DNA from: an uncultured Prevotella sp.
GTDB taxonomy: Bacteria > Bacteroidota > Bacteroidia > Bacteroidales > Bacteroidaceae
Length of the DNA stretch: 53,712 nucleotides
Reading direction: 5' to 3'
NCBI GenBank assembly: GCA_900553595.1
Contig: USEC01000012.1
Span: 1-53,712, forward strand
Below the pieces are notes generated by a model that had not been told where the DNA came from, made no database searches, and worked only from the letters and a program-made list of their open reading frames with translations. Positions 17,208 through 24,803 of this stretch are shown here, piece after piece. The number at the start of each line of letters is the position of its first letter. The stretch's first letter is position 1. Made by a program: the position numbers and the translations under genes.

Positions 17208-19244
17208 ATGAAAGAGTTCAGGCTTACCGATTGGTTACCTACAACAAAGAAAGAACTTGATTTGAGAGGATGGCAGACTGTGGATGTCATTCTCTTTTCT
17301 GCCGATGCATACGTTGATCATCCTTCATTCGGTGCTGCTGTAATCGGGCGCACGCTTGAAGCGGCGGGCTACACTGTGGCGATTGTGCCGCAACCCGACT
17401 GGCATGGCGACTTCCGCGACTTCAAGAAGCTCGGCCGTCCGAATCTTTTCTTTGGCATAGCACCTGGTTGCATGGACTCGATGGTGAACAAATACACTGC
17501 CGGAAAACGTCTTCGTTCGGAGGATGCTTATAGTCCTGACGGTCGCCACGACTGCCGCCCGGAGTATCCCACGATTGTCTATACGAAGATTCTTAAGCAG
17601 CTTTTCCCCGATGTGCCGGTGGTTCTCGGCGGCATTGAAGCGTCGCTTCGTCGTCTTACACATTACGATTATTGGAAGGACGGGTTGCAGAAGTGCATTC
17701 TGTGCGACTCCGGTGCCGACATGATAATCTACGGAATGGGAGAGAAACCAATCATTGAACTCTGTCGGCAGATGAGCGAAGGACGGCAAATAAGCGACAT
17801 ACACGACATTCCGCAGACTGTATATCTGTGTAAGGAGGACAGCGTTCCCGGAGGAATCACATCCGACGACATCGTTCTTTACAGTCATGAGGAATGCCTG
17901 CGCAACAAAAAAGCCGAGGCCGACAACTTCCGTCACATCGAAGAAGAGTCTAACAAAATGCACGCCCAGCGTCTGTTGCAGGCTGTTGATAATCATTATG
18001 CCGTTGTCAATCCGCCTTATCCGCCTATGACGACCGAAGAACTCGACCGCTCTTTCGACCTTCCTTACACGCGTTTGCCGCATCCTAAGTATAAAGGCAA
18101 GCGCATTCCTGCTTTCGATATGATAAAGTTCTCGGTGAATCTGCACCGTGGCTGCTTCGGCGGATGCGCTTTCTGCACCATTAGTGCGCATCAGGGCAAG
18201 TTCATTGCTTGCCGTTCAAAACGCAGTATTGTTGAGGAAGTGAAGAAAGTGATGGAGATGCCCGACTTCAAGGGGTATCTTTCCGACCTCGGCGGACCCT
18301 CTGCCAACATGTATGGCATGCATGGCCGCAACCCGAAGGCGTGTGCTGTGTGCAAGCGTCCGTCGTGCATCAATCCGCAGGTGTGTCCCAACCTTATCAC
18401 CGACCACACGCCGCTCCTCGACATCTATCATGCCGTCGATGCCCTGCCGGGCATAAAGAAGAGCTTTATAGGAAGTGGTGTGCGTTACGACCTGCTTTTG
18501 CACAAGAGCAAAGACGAGAAGTCGAATGCCGCAGCACGCCAATATACGCGTGAACTTATATGCCGCCATGTGAGCGGACGCCTCAAGGTGGCTCCCGAAC
18601 ACACATCGGATGCCGTGCTTAAACTGATGCGCAAGCCGTCGTTCAAGCTTTTTGAGGAGTTCAAGCGCATCTTCGACAAGATAAATGCGGACGAGAACCT
18701 TCGTCAGCAGATAATCCCTTACTTCATCAGTTCGCACCCCGGTTGTCGTGAGGAGGACATGGCTGAACTTGCCGTGATAACCAAACAGCTTGATTTCCAC
18801 CTTGAACAGGTGCAGGACTTCACGCCAACGCCGATGACGGTGAGCACCGAAACGTGGTACACAGGCTACGATCCTTACACGCTTGAACCGGTGTTCTCCG
18901 CCAAGACCCCGCGCGAAAAGCTTGCCCAACGGCAGTTCTTCTTCTGGTACAAACCGGAGGAACGCCGTGCCATAGAGCAGGAACTGCGCCGCATCGGTCG
19001 TGCCGACCTCATACAGAAACTATATGCCGGAGTACCAATGCCTAATGCAGGGCGCAACTTCGGCAACAACCGTCGCCCCGAATTCGAGCGCAACCGCCGC
19101 AACGACTCGTTCGCCCAGCCTGAGAAGCATGGCAAGAACCGTCCCTCGCAGGGCAAGACATACGGCAAACCGGAGGGCAAATGGGGCAACAGCCGCAGTT
19201 CTGCAAAGAACAACGGAGGCGACAAGGGACGCAGAAGAAGGTGA
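17208..19244 (+). CDS. ygiQ: YgiQ-family radical SAM protein
   Basis: A 678-residue UPF0313/YgiQ protein. The N-terminal region (about 1-300) contains a B12-binding-like fold start (VDVILFSADAYVDHPSFGAAVIGR). The radical SAM cluster is Cys316-x3-Cys320-x2-Cys323 in RGCFGGCAFCTISAHQGK. Typical later blocks are GGPSANMYGMHG, two more Cys pairs (CAVCKRPSCINPQVCP) and PYFISSHPGC. The last 50 residues are an Arg/Asn/Gly-rich basic tail that suggests RNA binding. The substrate is unknown for the family. It ends the five-gene plus-strand run. Confidence 0.93.
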   Translation: MKEFRLTDWLPTTKKELDLRGWQTVDVILFSADAYVDHPSFGAAVIGRTLEAAGYTVAIVPQPDWHGDFRDFKKLGRPNLFFGIAPGCMDSMVNKYTAGKRLRSEDAYSPDGRHDCRPEYPTIVYTKILKQLFPDVPVVLGGIEASLRRLTHYDYWKDGLQKCILCDSGADMIIYGMGEKPIIELCRQMSEGRQISDIHDIPQTVYLCKEDSVPGGITSDDIVLYSHEECLRNKKAEADNFRHIEEESNKMHAQRLLQAVDNHYAVVNPPYPPMTTEELDRSFDLPYTRLPHPKYKGKRIPAFDMIKFSVNLHRGCFGGCAFCTISAHQGKFIACRSKRSIVEEVKKVMEMPDFKGYLSDLGGPSANMYGMHGRNPKACAVCKRPSCINPQVCPNLITDHTPLLDIYHAVDALPGIKKSFIGSGVRYDLLLHKSKDEKSNAAARQYTRELICRHVSGRLKVAPEHTSDAVLKLMRKPSFKLFEEFKRIFDKINADENLRQQIIPYFISSHPGCREEDMAELAVITKQLDFHLEQVQDFTPTPMTVSTETWYTGYDPYTLEPVFSAKTPREKLAQRQFFFWYKPEERRAIEQELRRIGRADLIQKLYAGVPMPNAGRNFGNNRRPEFERNRRNDSFAQPEKHGKNRPSQGKTYGKPEGKWGNSRSSAKNNGGDKGRRRR

Positions 19245-19310
19245 TTTCTGACGGTTGGGAGTGGGGCGGAATGAAACGTTTCCGCTTGCCACGCTCTCGC
19301 AGATGAAGTG

Positions 19311-19328
19311 TTGCTGTCTGGTGAAGAC
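19311..19328 (+). repeat. Diverged copy of repeat family D
   Basis: TTGCTGTCTGGTGAAGAC resembles TTGCTGTCCGGTAAAAAC at 23071 and the related arm at 50744, with three differences from the first. It is short, so chance similarity is possible. Confidence 0.35.
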
Positions 19329-19353
19329 GGTTTTGATTCAAAGCATTACATAA

Positions 19354-19411
19354 ACCCAAATCGATCATTAGACCGAAACAAGTCTTGTTATTGGTGGAAG
19401 CGATTTGGGGT
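19354..19411 (+). repeat. Repeat family B, copy B1 (inverted-repeat element)
   Basis: ACCCAAATCG at 19354-19363 pairs with CGATTTGGGGT at 19401-19411. The left arm continues ATCATTAGACCGAAACAAG, homologous to the arms at 41532-41602 and 52961. The centre AAACAAGTCTTGTT also matches the family A unit pattern. Confidence 0.7.
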
Positions 19412-19413
19412 AA

Positions 19414-19458
19414 AAGGAAAGGGGACTGAATCCGTATGTGGAATTCAGTCCCCTTTTC
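19414..19458. terminator. Bidirectional terminator between ygiQ and the small secreted gene
   Basis: Hairpin with arms GGGGACTGAAT and ATTCAGTCCCC, preceded by AAAAGGAAA and followed by TTTTCG. It serves convergent genes on both strands. Confidence 0.85.
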
Positions 19459-19467
19459 GTTGTCTTG

Positions 19468-19935
19468 TCATTTCACCTCAGCCAGAGCTTTCACCCAATC
19501 GGTGTCGAGCGAGAACTGTGTGATGTATTTTTCGTTATCTACATAGCCGTAAGTCACTTCCTTGTCGGTGTCGTTGAAGAGCGAGTTGTTTATTGTCGCC
19601 GTGCGGAACGTGGCTTTTATGAGATCCTTGTTCTTCTGTTTTTTCTCCATGCTCAGGCGTTTCACATACAGATTCACGAAGTCTATCATTGCGTTTGTCT
19701 GTGCGCCGAGTTCGTATTCTGTGAAAGTGTCCTCCTGACTTGCCTTGCCTATGAGGTAATAGATGGCGTCGTACTTGAAGCATGCCACCTTTCTTGTCTC
19801 TATATCCTTGGTGCTGTCGTTCACTATTGTCTCCACCTTTTTCTGTAGGTTCTTCACTTCCTTGTATATCTCCTGGGCCTGCATGCCTATGGCGAATGTG
19901 CAAGTCATAATGAGTGTAAGTAAGATTTTTTTCAT
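19468..19935 (-). CDS. Small secreted protein of unknown function
   Basis: A 155-residue protein with a clear signal peptide (MKKILLTLIMTCTFAIGMQAQ, cleavage after about 20). The mature part is mostly helical and rich in Lys, Asp and Thr, with no motif I recognise. It would be periplasmic or outer-membrane associated. It lies 67 bases after ruvC in the same direction and may be the tail of that operon. It ends at a bidirectional terminator. Confidence 0.75.
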   Translation of the reverse strand: MKKILLTLIMTCTFAIGMQAQEIYKEVKNLQKKVETIVNDSTKDIETRKVACFKYDAIYYLIGKASQEDTFTEYELGAQTNAMIDFVNLYVKRLSMEKKQKNKDLIKATFRTATINNSLFNDTDKEVTYGYVDNEKYITQFSLDTDWVKALAEVK

Positions 19936-20002
19936 TGTTATGTCCTTTTTATAAATTTCATATATGTTTATGTTGTCCGGATTGCCGTTGTCATAATGCG
20001 AC

Positions 20003-20566
20003 TTATCGGCTCAGCCGGTTCTGGTTCTTGTTTATGAAGTCCTTCCATCCGTGGTATTTCACTCCCTCTGTCGGTGCTCCTGCCTGCATGAAGTGGCAGT
20101 ATGCCACGCCCAGTGCGTCGGTTGCGTCCATGAGTCGGGGCATTCTTTCCTGCGGGATGTGCAGCAGTCGTTTCAGCATATCTGCCACCTGCTCTTTCGA
20201 AGCCTGTCCCTGTCCCGTTATCGCCATTTTTATTTTCATCGGCGCATATTCGTGTATGGGTACGCTGTGGTGCACCGCTGCCGCTATTGCCACGCCTTGC
20301 GAGCGTCCGAGTTTGAGCATAGACTGCACGTTCTTGCCGAAGAACGGGGCTTCGATGGCCATTTCGTCGGGCAGATACTGGTCGATGATGTCCGTCACCT
20401 GTTCGAATATCTTGCCCAGACGCAGGTATGGGTCGCCGTCCTTGCGCATGTCTATCACGCCCATTGCCATAAGCTCCGCCTTGTTGCCGACGGCTCTTAT
20501 CAGTCCGTAGCCCATGACATTGGTGCCGGGGTCGATGCCTAATATTATTTTTTCGGTTCTTGTCAT
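20003..20566 (-). CDS. ruvC: Holliday junction resolvase RuvC
   Basis: A 187-residue endonuclease that cuts four-way DNA junctions together with RuvAB. The four acidic active-site residues are at Asp12 (LGIDPGTNVMGYG), Glu72 (IEAPFFGKN), Asp147 and Asp150 (LMDATDAL), spaced as in E. coli RuvC. The gene follows the metallo-hydrolase by 18 bases in a minus-strand operon with rsmG. ruvA and ruvB are not in the window. Confidence 0.96.
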   Translation of the reverse strand: MTRTEKIILGIDPGTNVMGYGLIRAVGNKAELMAMGVIDMRKDGDPYLRLGKIFEQVTDIIDQYLPDEMAIEAPFFGKNVQSMLKLGRSQGVAIAAAVHHSVPIHEYAPMKIKMAITGQGQASKEQVADMLKRLLHIPQERMPRLMDATDALGVAYCHFMQAGAPTEGVKYHGWKDFINKNQNRLSR

Positions 20567-20584
20567 CCGCTGCCGTTCAGTTAC

Positions 20585-21226
20585 TTACCGGTCGAGATAG
20601 GGGTTGTGTGTGAGTTCGTATCCCATTGTAGTCTCTGCTCCGTGTCCGGGGAGTATTCTTATGTCGTCGGGGAACTGTACGAACATCCGCAGGCTCTGGA
20701 TTATCATGAGCATGCTTCCGCCGTCGAAGTCGGTGCGTCCGATGGCGCCTTTGAACAGCGTGTCGCCGGTGAATGCCACCTTCTCGTCCTTTATGTAGAA
20801 CACCACCGACCCCATTGAGTGTCCCGGTGTCTCGATTACCTCTATTTCGTGGCTGCCGAACTTTATTCTGTCGCCGGCGTGGAAAGTCTTTATTTCTGTG
20901 GCAACGGGTTCGGTGAGCGTTATTCCGAAGAATGCTGCCTGCTTGTCGGAAGCACGCACATACTCCTCGTCGGAGGCATCCACCTCAAGTGGCAGACCGT
21001 AGGTGCTGGTGATGAATGCGTCGCCGAAGTTGTGGTCGAGGTGCCCGTGTGTGGCAATGAGGTGTACGGGGCGCAGGTCGTTCTGCTTTATGTATTTCTC
21101 TATCGCCAGTTTTTCGGCTTCATAATATGCTCCGCAGTCGATGATGACGCATTCGTTTGTCTCGTCGCTCACCACATAGCAGTTTTCTTGCAGCATATTG
21201 CAAGTGAATTTCTCTATCGTTATCAT
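20585..21226 (-). CDS. Metallo-beta-lactamase-fold hydrolase (glyoxalase II-like)
   Basis: A 213-residue single-domain MBL-fold enzyme. The metal motif THGHLDHNFGD, the later TPGHSMGSVVF, FTGDTLFKGAIGRTD and LPGHGAETTMGYE are all intact and typical of the small glyoxalase II-like group. The substrate is probably a thioester or related, but it cannot be told from sequence. The start at 21226 overlaps the rsmG stop as ATGA. An upstream in-frame start at 21352 would lie inside rsmG and is unlikely. Confidence 0.9.
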   Translation of the reverse strand: MITIEKFTCNMLQENCYVVSDETNECVIIDCGAYYEAEKLAIEKYIKQNDLRPVHLIATHGHLDHNFGDAFITSTYGLPLEVDASDEEYVRASDKQAAFFGITLTEPVATEIKTFHAGDRIKFGSHEIEVIETPGHSMGSVVFYIKDEKVAFTGDTLFKGAIGRTDFDGGSMLMIIQSLRMFVQFPDDIRILPGHGAETTMGYELTHNPYLDR

Positions 21227-21846
21227 GCCGGTAAGTAAATTATGTTTTTCTCCTTGAACCATTCCTCCTTGAACTTGTTGTATATCTCTGTCACCGAGAC
21301 GATGTTCTTGAACGGGCGTGTCTCTGCCGTCAGGTCTCCGCCTTTGAGGCATATCAGTCCGTTGGGCAGCGAGTTGTGCTGGTTCTTTTTCGATATGTTC
21401 TTGCGCACTATCTTCATCAGGTCGGGCAGGGGCATCACTGCGCGGCTCACCACGAAGTCGTAGCTTCCTTTCTCCTCTTCGCCTGAGAGCTGCTCAGCCA
21501 CCACGTTCTTCAGTCCGATGGCGGTTGCCACTTCGTTCACCACCTTTATCTTCTTGCCTGTGCGGTCGATGAGTTTGAACTGCACGTTGGGGAACATTAT
21601 GGCGAGAGGTATGCCCGGAAAGCCGCCGCCGGTGCCGAGGTCGAGCACCTTGCTGCCGTCGCGGAAGGCTATTTCGCGTGCTATGGCGAGTGAGTGCAGC
21701 ACATGGTGCTCGTAGAAGTTGTCCATGTCCTTGCGCGAAATCACGTTGATTTTGCTGTTCCAGTCCTCGTAGAGCGGTTTGAGCTGTGCTATCTGTTCTT
21801 TCTGCCGCTCGCTCAGGTTGGGGAAATATTTGAGTATTATGTCCAT
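21223..21846 (-). CDS. rsmG: 16S rRNA (guanine527-N7)-methyltransferase RsmG
   Basis: A 207-residue SAM-dependent methyltransferase that modifies G527 of 16S rRNA. The SAM site VLDLGTGGGFPGIPLAI and the preceding NVISRKDMDNFYEHHVLHS are diagnostic. DFVVSRAVMPLP and GLICLKGGDL match the later family blocks. It lies 21 bases after the lipoprotein gene and overlaps the MBL hydrolase by four bases. Loss of this enzyme is known to give low-level streptomycin resistance in other bacteria. Confidence 0.95.
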   Translation of the reverse strand: MDIILKYFPNLSERQKEQIAQLKPLYEDWNSKINVISRKDMDNFYEHHVLHSLAIAREIAFRDGSKVLDLGTGGGFPGIPLAIMFPNVQFKLIDRTGKKIKVVNEVATAIGLKNVVAEQLSGEEEKGSYDFVVSRAVMPLPDLMKIVRKNISKKNQHNSLPNGLICLKGGDLTAETRPFKNIVSVTEIYNKFKEEWFKEKNIIYLPA

Positions 21847-21867
21847 GTCGTTTGTCTGTTTCTTTCT

Positions 21868-22668
21868 TTATTCTGTTTTCAGAAGCGTTCCCAATTCGCT
21901 GTCGCTTATGTCTATGCGTATCTCTCCTGCATCGTGGGGCGCGATTTCGTCGGGGTTGAAGATGAATGTGATGCGGTCTTTGCCGATGATGAAGTTGTCG
22001 GGTATGTAGGCATCCGTGAGTGTCAGCACCCCTTTGCTTCGCAGTTCGCCGATGTCCTTGGCGTGGAACTTGCGGCACAACCGCCGGGTTATCATCTTCG
22101 TGACAAACCGCTCGCTGCCGTGTTTCAGCACATCGGCGAGGGTGATCCGTCGGGCTTTTGCAGTGTCTATGTTCACTGCCCTTGTCAGTTTTACGGGTGG
22201 GTTGTCGCCCGTCTGTTCTGTCGTCTCAAGGGTGTAGGCGACGATGGTGCCTCGCGCCGGTGTCATGCGCCCCGTCGCTTTGACGCTCTTTTCGTAGAGA
22301 GCCGCTTCGCTGCGGTCGGCCTTGAAGAGTGGGGCATAGTCGGCACGGTAGGCTGCGATGCAGTTGCCGGCAAGCTCGCGCATGGCTTTCTCCATGTCGC
22401 CACCTGCTGTTGCCGTGTCGATATATTCGGGTGGAAATATTCCAGAACGCAGAATTGCACGGTTCGTAGGTGCGCCCTTTGCACCTTCCATATATTCCAC
22501 ATCCAGTGTCAGGCGGCATTCCGGCGAAACCCCTTGTGTGAGGCTGACGGTGGTGTCCGTGCGGAAGCGTTCCGTCTCCTGCCCGTTGGCGGCGTGTCGT
22601 GGCGGTGTGTTGCATCCTGCCATCGCTGTAACCGCTATCAGCGTTGCTGTCATGTATGTCTTGCGCAT
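21868..22668 (-). CDS. DUF3298-like lipoprotein
   Basis: A 266-residue lipoprotein starting MRKTYMTATLIAVTAMAGC, where Cys19 follows a good lipobox (AMAGC). The C-terminal third, with ITLADVLKHGSERFVTKMI and FIFNPDEIAPHDAGEIRIDI, matches the DUF3298/RsiV-like domain. The frame stays open upstream to 22806, but that part overlaps the promoter and has no export logic, so I chose 22668. It is the first gene of the rsmG-ruvC group. The function is unknown; related domains occur in envelope-stress and lysozyme-binding proteins. Confidence 0.82.
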   Translation of the reverse strand: MRKTYMTATLIAVTAMAGCNTPPRHAANGQETERFRTDTTVSLTQGVSPECRLTLDVEYMEGAKGAPTNRAILRSGIFPPEYIDTATAGGDMEKAMRELAGNCIAAYRADYAPLFKADRSEAALYEKSVKATGRMTPARGTIVAYTLETTEQTGDNPPVKLTRAVNIDTAKARRITLADVLKHGSERFVTKMITRRLCRKFHAKDIGELRSKGVLTLTDAYIPDNFIIGKDRITFIFNPDEIAPHDAGEIRIDISDSELGTLLKTE

Positions 22669-22730
22669 TGCTAATATCGTTGTTTGAAGCATCAGTATGT
22701 CATTCGTTGGCACACTGCCGCAATTCTTGG

Positions 22731-22738
22731 CAAAGTTA
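22731..22738 (-). promoter_or_regulatory. Putative -7 box for the lipoprotein-rsmG-ruvC operon
   Basis: TAACTTTG on the minus strand, 63 bases before the lipoprotein start. The upstream stretch is very A/T-rich and the -33 element is not distinct. Confidence 0.55.
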
Positions 22739-22859
22739 TGTAAAATAAATGATAAAATTATGTTTTTTACATTCGTTTGCAGTTTTTTTGTCTGCAGGGA
22801 ACGCAATCATGCACCCCTCTCTGCGGCTCTTTTCTGCAACGCAGTTTCGTCCCGTTTTC

Positions 22860-22940
22860 AAACAAGGCTTCTTTGCACTCAAAACAAGCCTTGTTTGCAA
22901 TGAAAAGAAGCCTTCTTTTGAGTGCAAAGAAGCCTTGTTT
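22860..22940. repeat. 22-bp-pitch quasi-palindrome array, copy A2
   Basis: Units start at 22860, 22882, 22904 and 22926: AAACAAGGCTTCTTT, AAACAAGCCTTGTTT, AAAGAAGCCTTCTTT and AAAGAAGCCTTGTTT. All four half-site combinations are present. Spacers are GCACTCA, GCAATGA and TGAGTGC; the first and last are near reverse complements of each other. Confidence 0.92.
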
Positions 22941-23088
22941 TTAAAAGTAAAAAAGTCAAAGGGTGAAAAAGTAAAAGGGGGTTAGGATAATTGTCTGGGC
23001 GTTAATAAATTAATGAATTGGGAACGAAATGGGGCGAGGAACGGGAATTGGAAAATAAGATTTTTGGATATTGCTGTCCGGTAAAAAC
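22941..23088 (+). repeat. A/G-rich tract plus repeat D1, partner of array A2
   Basis: After the array comes TTAAAAGTAAAAAAGTCAAA and similar A/G-rich DNA, then TTAATAAATTAATG, and finally ATTGCTGTCCGGTAAAAAC at 23070-23088. The reverse complement of this whole stretch resembles 50743-50912, which precedes array A4, so 22860-23088 and 50743-50993 are inverted, diverged copies of one composite element. Confidence 0.65.
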
Positions 23089-23093
23089 AAAAA

Positions 23094-23143
23094 AACGGAC
23101 AAGACACTGTGACTTCTTGCGTCTGTCACATCTGTCTTGTCCG
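23094..23143 (-). terminator. Terminator after the sulfatase gene
   Basis: Minus-strand hairpin whose outer arms are CGGACAAGACA and TGTCTTGTCCG, with an inner TGTGAC/GTCACA pair, followed by TTTTTTTG. It lies about 110 bases past the sulfatase stop; the bases between (23144-23254) show nothing I recognise. Confidence 0.8.
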
Positions 23144-23254
23144 CTTGTTATGTCTTGAAGCCGGAGTAGGGGGAGGTTGTATGGGGTATGTCCGCAGCTT
23201 CCTTAGGGCGTGGCGGAAGCAGTAGTTCCCGCTCGTCCCCTTTGCTTGTGGCTC

Positions 23255-24784
23255 TTATTGCAGTACTTCCTGCTTTTGGTCGTGTACATAGTGCGACCCT
23301 GCTGCTTTGAGAAATTCGGCTTTTAGCTTCTTCACCAGTTTCGGGTTCTGTGCCGAAATGTCGGTCTGCTGTGCAGGTTCGGCAGTCAGGTCGTAGAGCG
23401 AGTAGTGATCAACATTTCCGAGTTCGTTGCCCGTGGCGTTGGTCTTGGGTCCGCTGTATGGCGGTATGAGTGCGTAACGACCGCTGCGGTATGCCAGACG
23501 GCCGCTTGCCTCCACCACATAACCCTTGCGTCCCTTGTCGCTCTTGCCGAGGAAAGTGTCGAGATAGTCCTGCGAGTCGAGTCCGTCGGGTATCTTTTCG
23601 CCTATCATGCGTGCGAACGATGCGAGCAGGTCCTGCTGTGTCACGAGTGCGTCGGTGGTGAAGTGGGCGATTTTTCCCTTCCAGTACATGAAGAAAGGCA
23701 CGCGTGTGCCAGCCTCAAACAGACTGTACTTGCCGCCGCGGAGTCCGCCGTTGGGGTCGTGTATGGAGCGTGTTTCGCCGGCGCCGTCCTCATATCCGTC
23801 GTCGAGTACGGGACCGTTGTCGCTTGTGAATATCACGATAGTGTTGTCGTCCAGACCTTTCTCTTTCAGATATTTCATAGTCTCGCCCACGCACCAGTCT
23901 GCTTCTATCACCACATCGCCGCGTGCTCCCGTGGCCGACTTGCCCTCGAACTGCGATGCCGGGACGCGTGGAACGTGCGGCTCGTGCAGTCCGTAGTAGA
24001 GGAAGAACGGCTTGCCCTGCGGCACAGTGTCAATGTAAGCCTTCACTTTGGCGAGTATGTCGGCAGCCATGGTCTTCTCGTTCCAGATGGCACTCTTGCC
24101 GCCTTTCATGAATCCTATGCGTGGAATGCCGTTAATTACAGCGTTCTGATGTCCGTGACTCCAGTGCATCTTCACCAGTTCGGGGTTGTTCACGCCGGTG
24201 GGCTCGCCCTCGAACGGGTGTTCATAATCTACGGAAATGGGGTCGTTGGGGTCGAGGTTGGCCACGCGTCCGTTCTCGACATACACCGTAGGCACACGAT
24301 CGACGGTGGCGGCGATGAGGTAGGTGTAGTCGAACCCGATGGCGTTGCCCGACGGTGTTATCTGTCGGTTCCAGTCAATCTTGCCCTCGCCCATGCCCAG
24401 ATGCCACTTGCCTATGGCGGCGGTGGAGTAGCCGGCGTGCTGGAACATCTTGCCAATGGTGAACTGGTCGGTGCCGACGAGCAGCGGAGCATCGCCCGGC
24501 AGAATCTTGGCATCGTCGTTACGCCACGGATACATGCCCGTCATGAGGCCGTAGCGCGACGGTGTCGATGTGGCAGACGAGGCGTGTCCGTTGGTGAAGC
24601 AGGCACCGTTCTGCGCCAGGAAGTCGATGTTGGGTGTCGAGACGGTGCGGTTGCCGTAGGCACTCACATCGCCCCAACCCAGGTCGTCGGCTATGATTAT
24701 TATCACGTTGGGTCTTTCTGTCGCCTCTGCCGACATCGGCATCGCCGCCAATGAAGCCAGAGCCATGATGTTGTTCTTGTTCAT
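23255..24784 (-). CDS. S1-family sulfatase, serine type
   Basis: A 509-residue secreted sulfatase with a signal peptide of about 21 residues. The metal-binding IIADDLGWGD comes first. The formylglycine motif is Ser73-Thr-Pro-Ser-Arg77 (SATSTPSRYGLMTG), so the catalytic residue is a serine that must be oxidised by an anaerobic maturase. GKWHLGMG, HGHQN, FTSDNGPVLDDG and GGKYSLFEAGTRVP supply the other site residues. It lies 19 bases after the first GH51 gene and is probably co-transcribed with both arabinofuranosidases. The glycan target is unknown, but the neighbours suggest an arabinose-containing one. Confidence 0.93.
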   Translation of the reverse strand: MNKNNIMALASLAAMPMSAEATERPNVIIIIADDLGWGDVSAYGNRTVSTPNIDFLAQNGACFTNGHASSATSTPSRYGLMTGMYPWRNDDAKILPGDAPLLVGTDQFTIGKMFQHAGYSTAAIGKWHLGMGEGKIDWNRQITPSGNAIGFDYTYLIAATVDRVPTVYVENGRVANLDPNDPISVDYEHPFEGEPTGVNNPELVKMHWSHGHQNAVINGIPRIGFMKGGKSAIWNEKTMAADILAKVKAYIDTVPQGKPFFLYYGLHEPHVPRVPASQFEGKSATGARGDVVIEADWCVGETMKYLKEKGLDDNTIVIFTSDNGPVLDDGYEDGAGETRSIHDPNGGLRGGKYSLFEAGTRVPFFMYWKGKIAHFTTDALVTQQDLLASFARMIGEKIPDGLDSQDYLDTFLGKSDKGRKGYVVEASGRLAYRSGRYALIPPYSGPKTNATGNELGNVDHYSLYDLTAEPAQQTDISAQNPKLVKKLKAEFLKAAGSHYVHDQKQEVLQ

Positions 24785-24803
24785 GTCAGTATCTTGTCGT
24801 TAG

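Noticed and set aside
22860..22940. The four-unit arrays as CRISPR
   Set aside because: Units are 15 bp, spacers only 7 bp, units flip orientation, and no cas gene is present.
23405..24754. Open frame of 449 codons on the plus strand opposite the sulfatase
   Set aside because: The minus-strand sulfatase has all its catalytic motifs. The plus frame has no motif and is rich in Cys, Val and His in a way typical of shadow frames.
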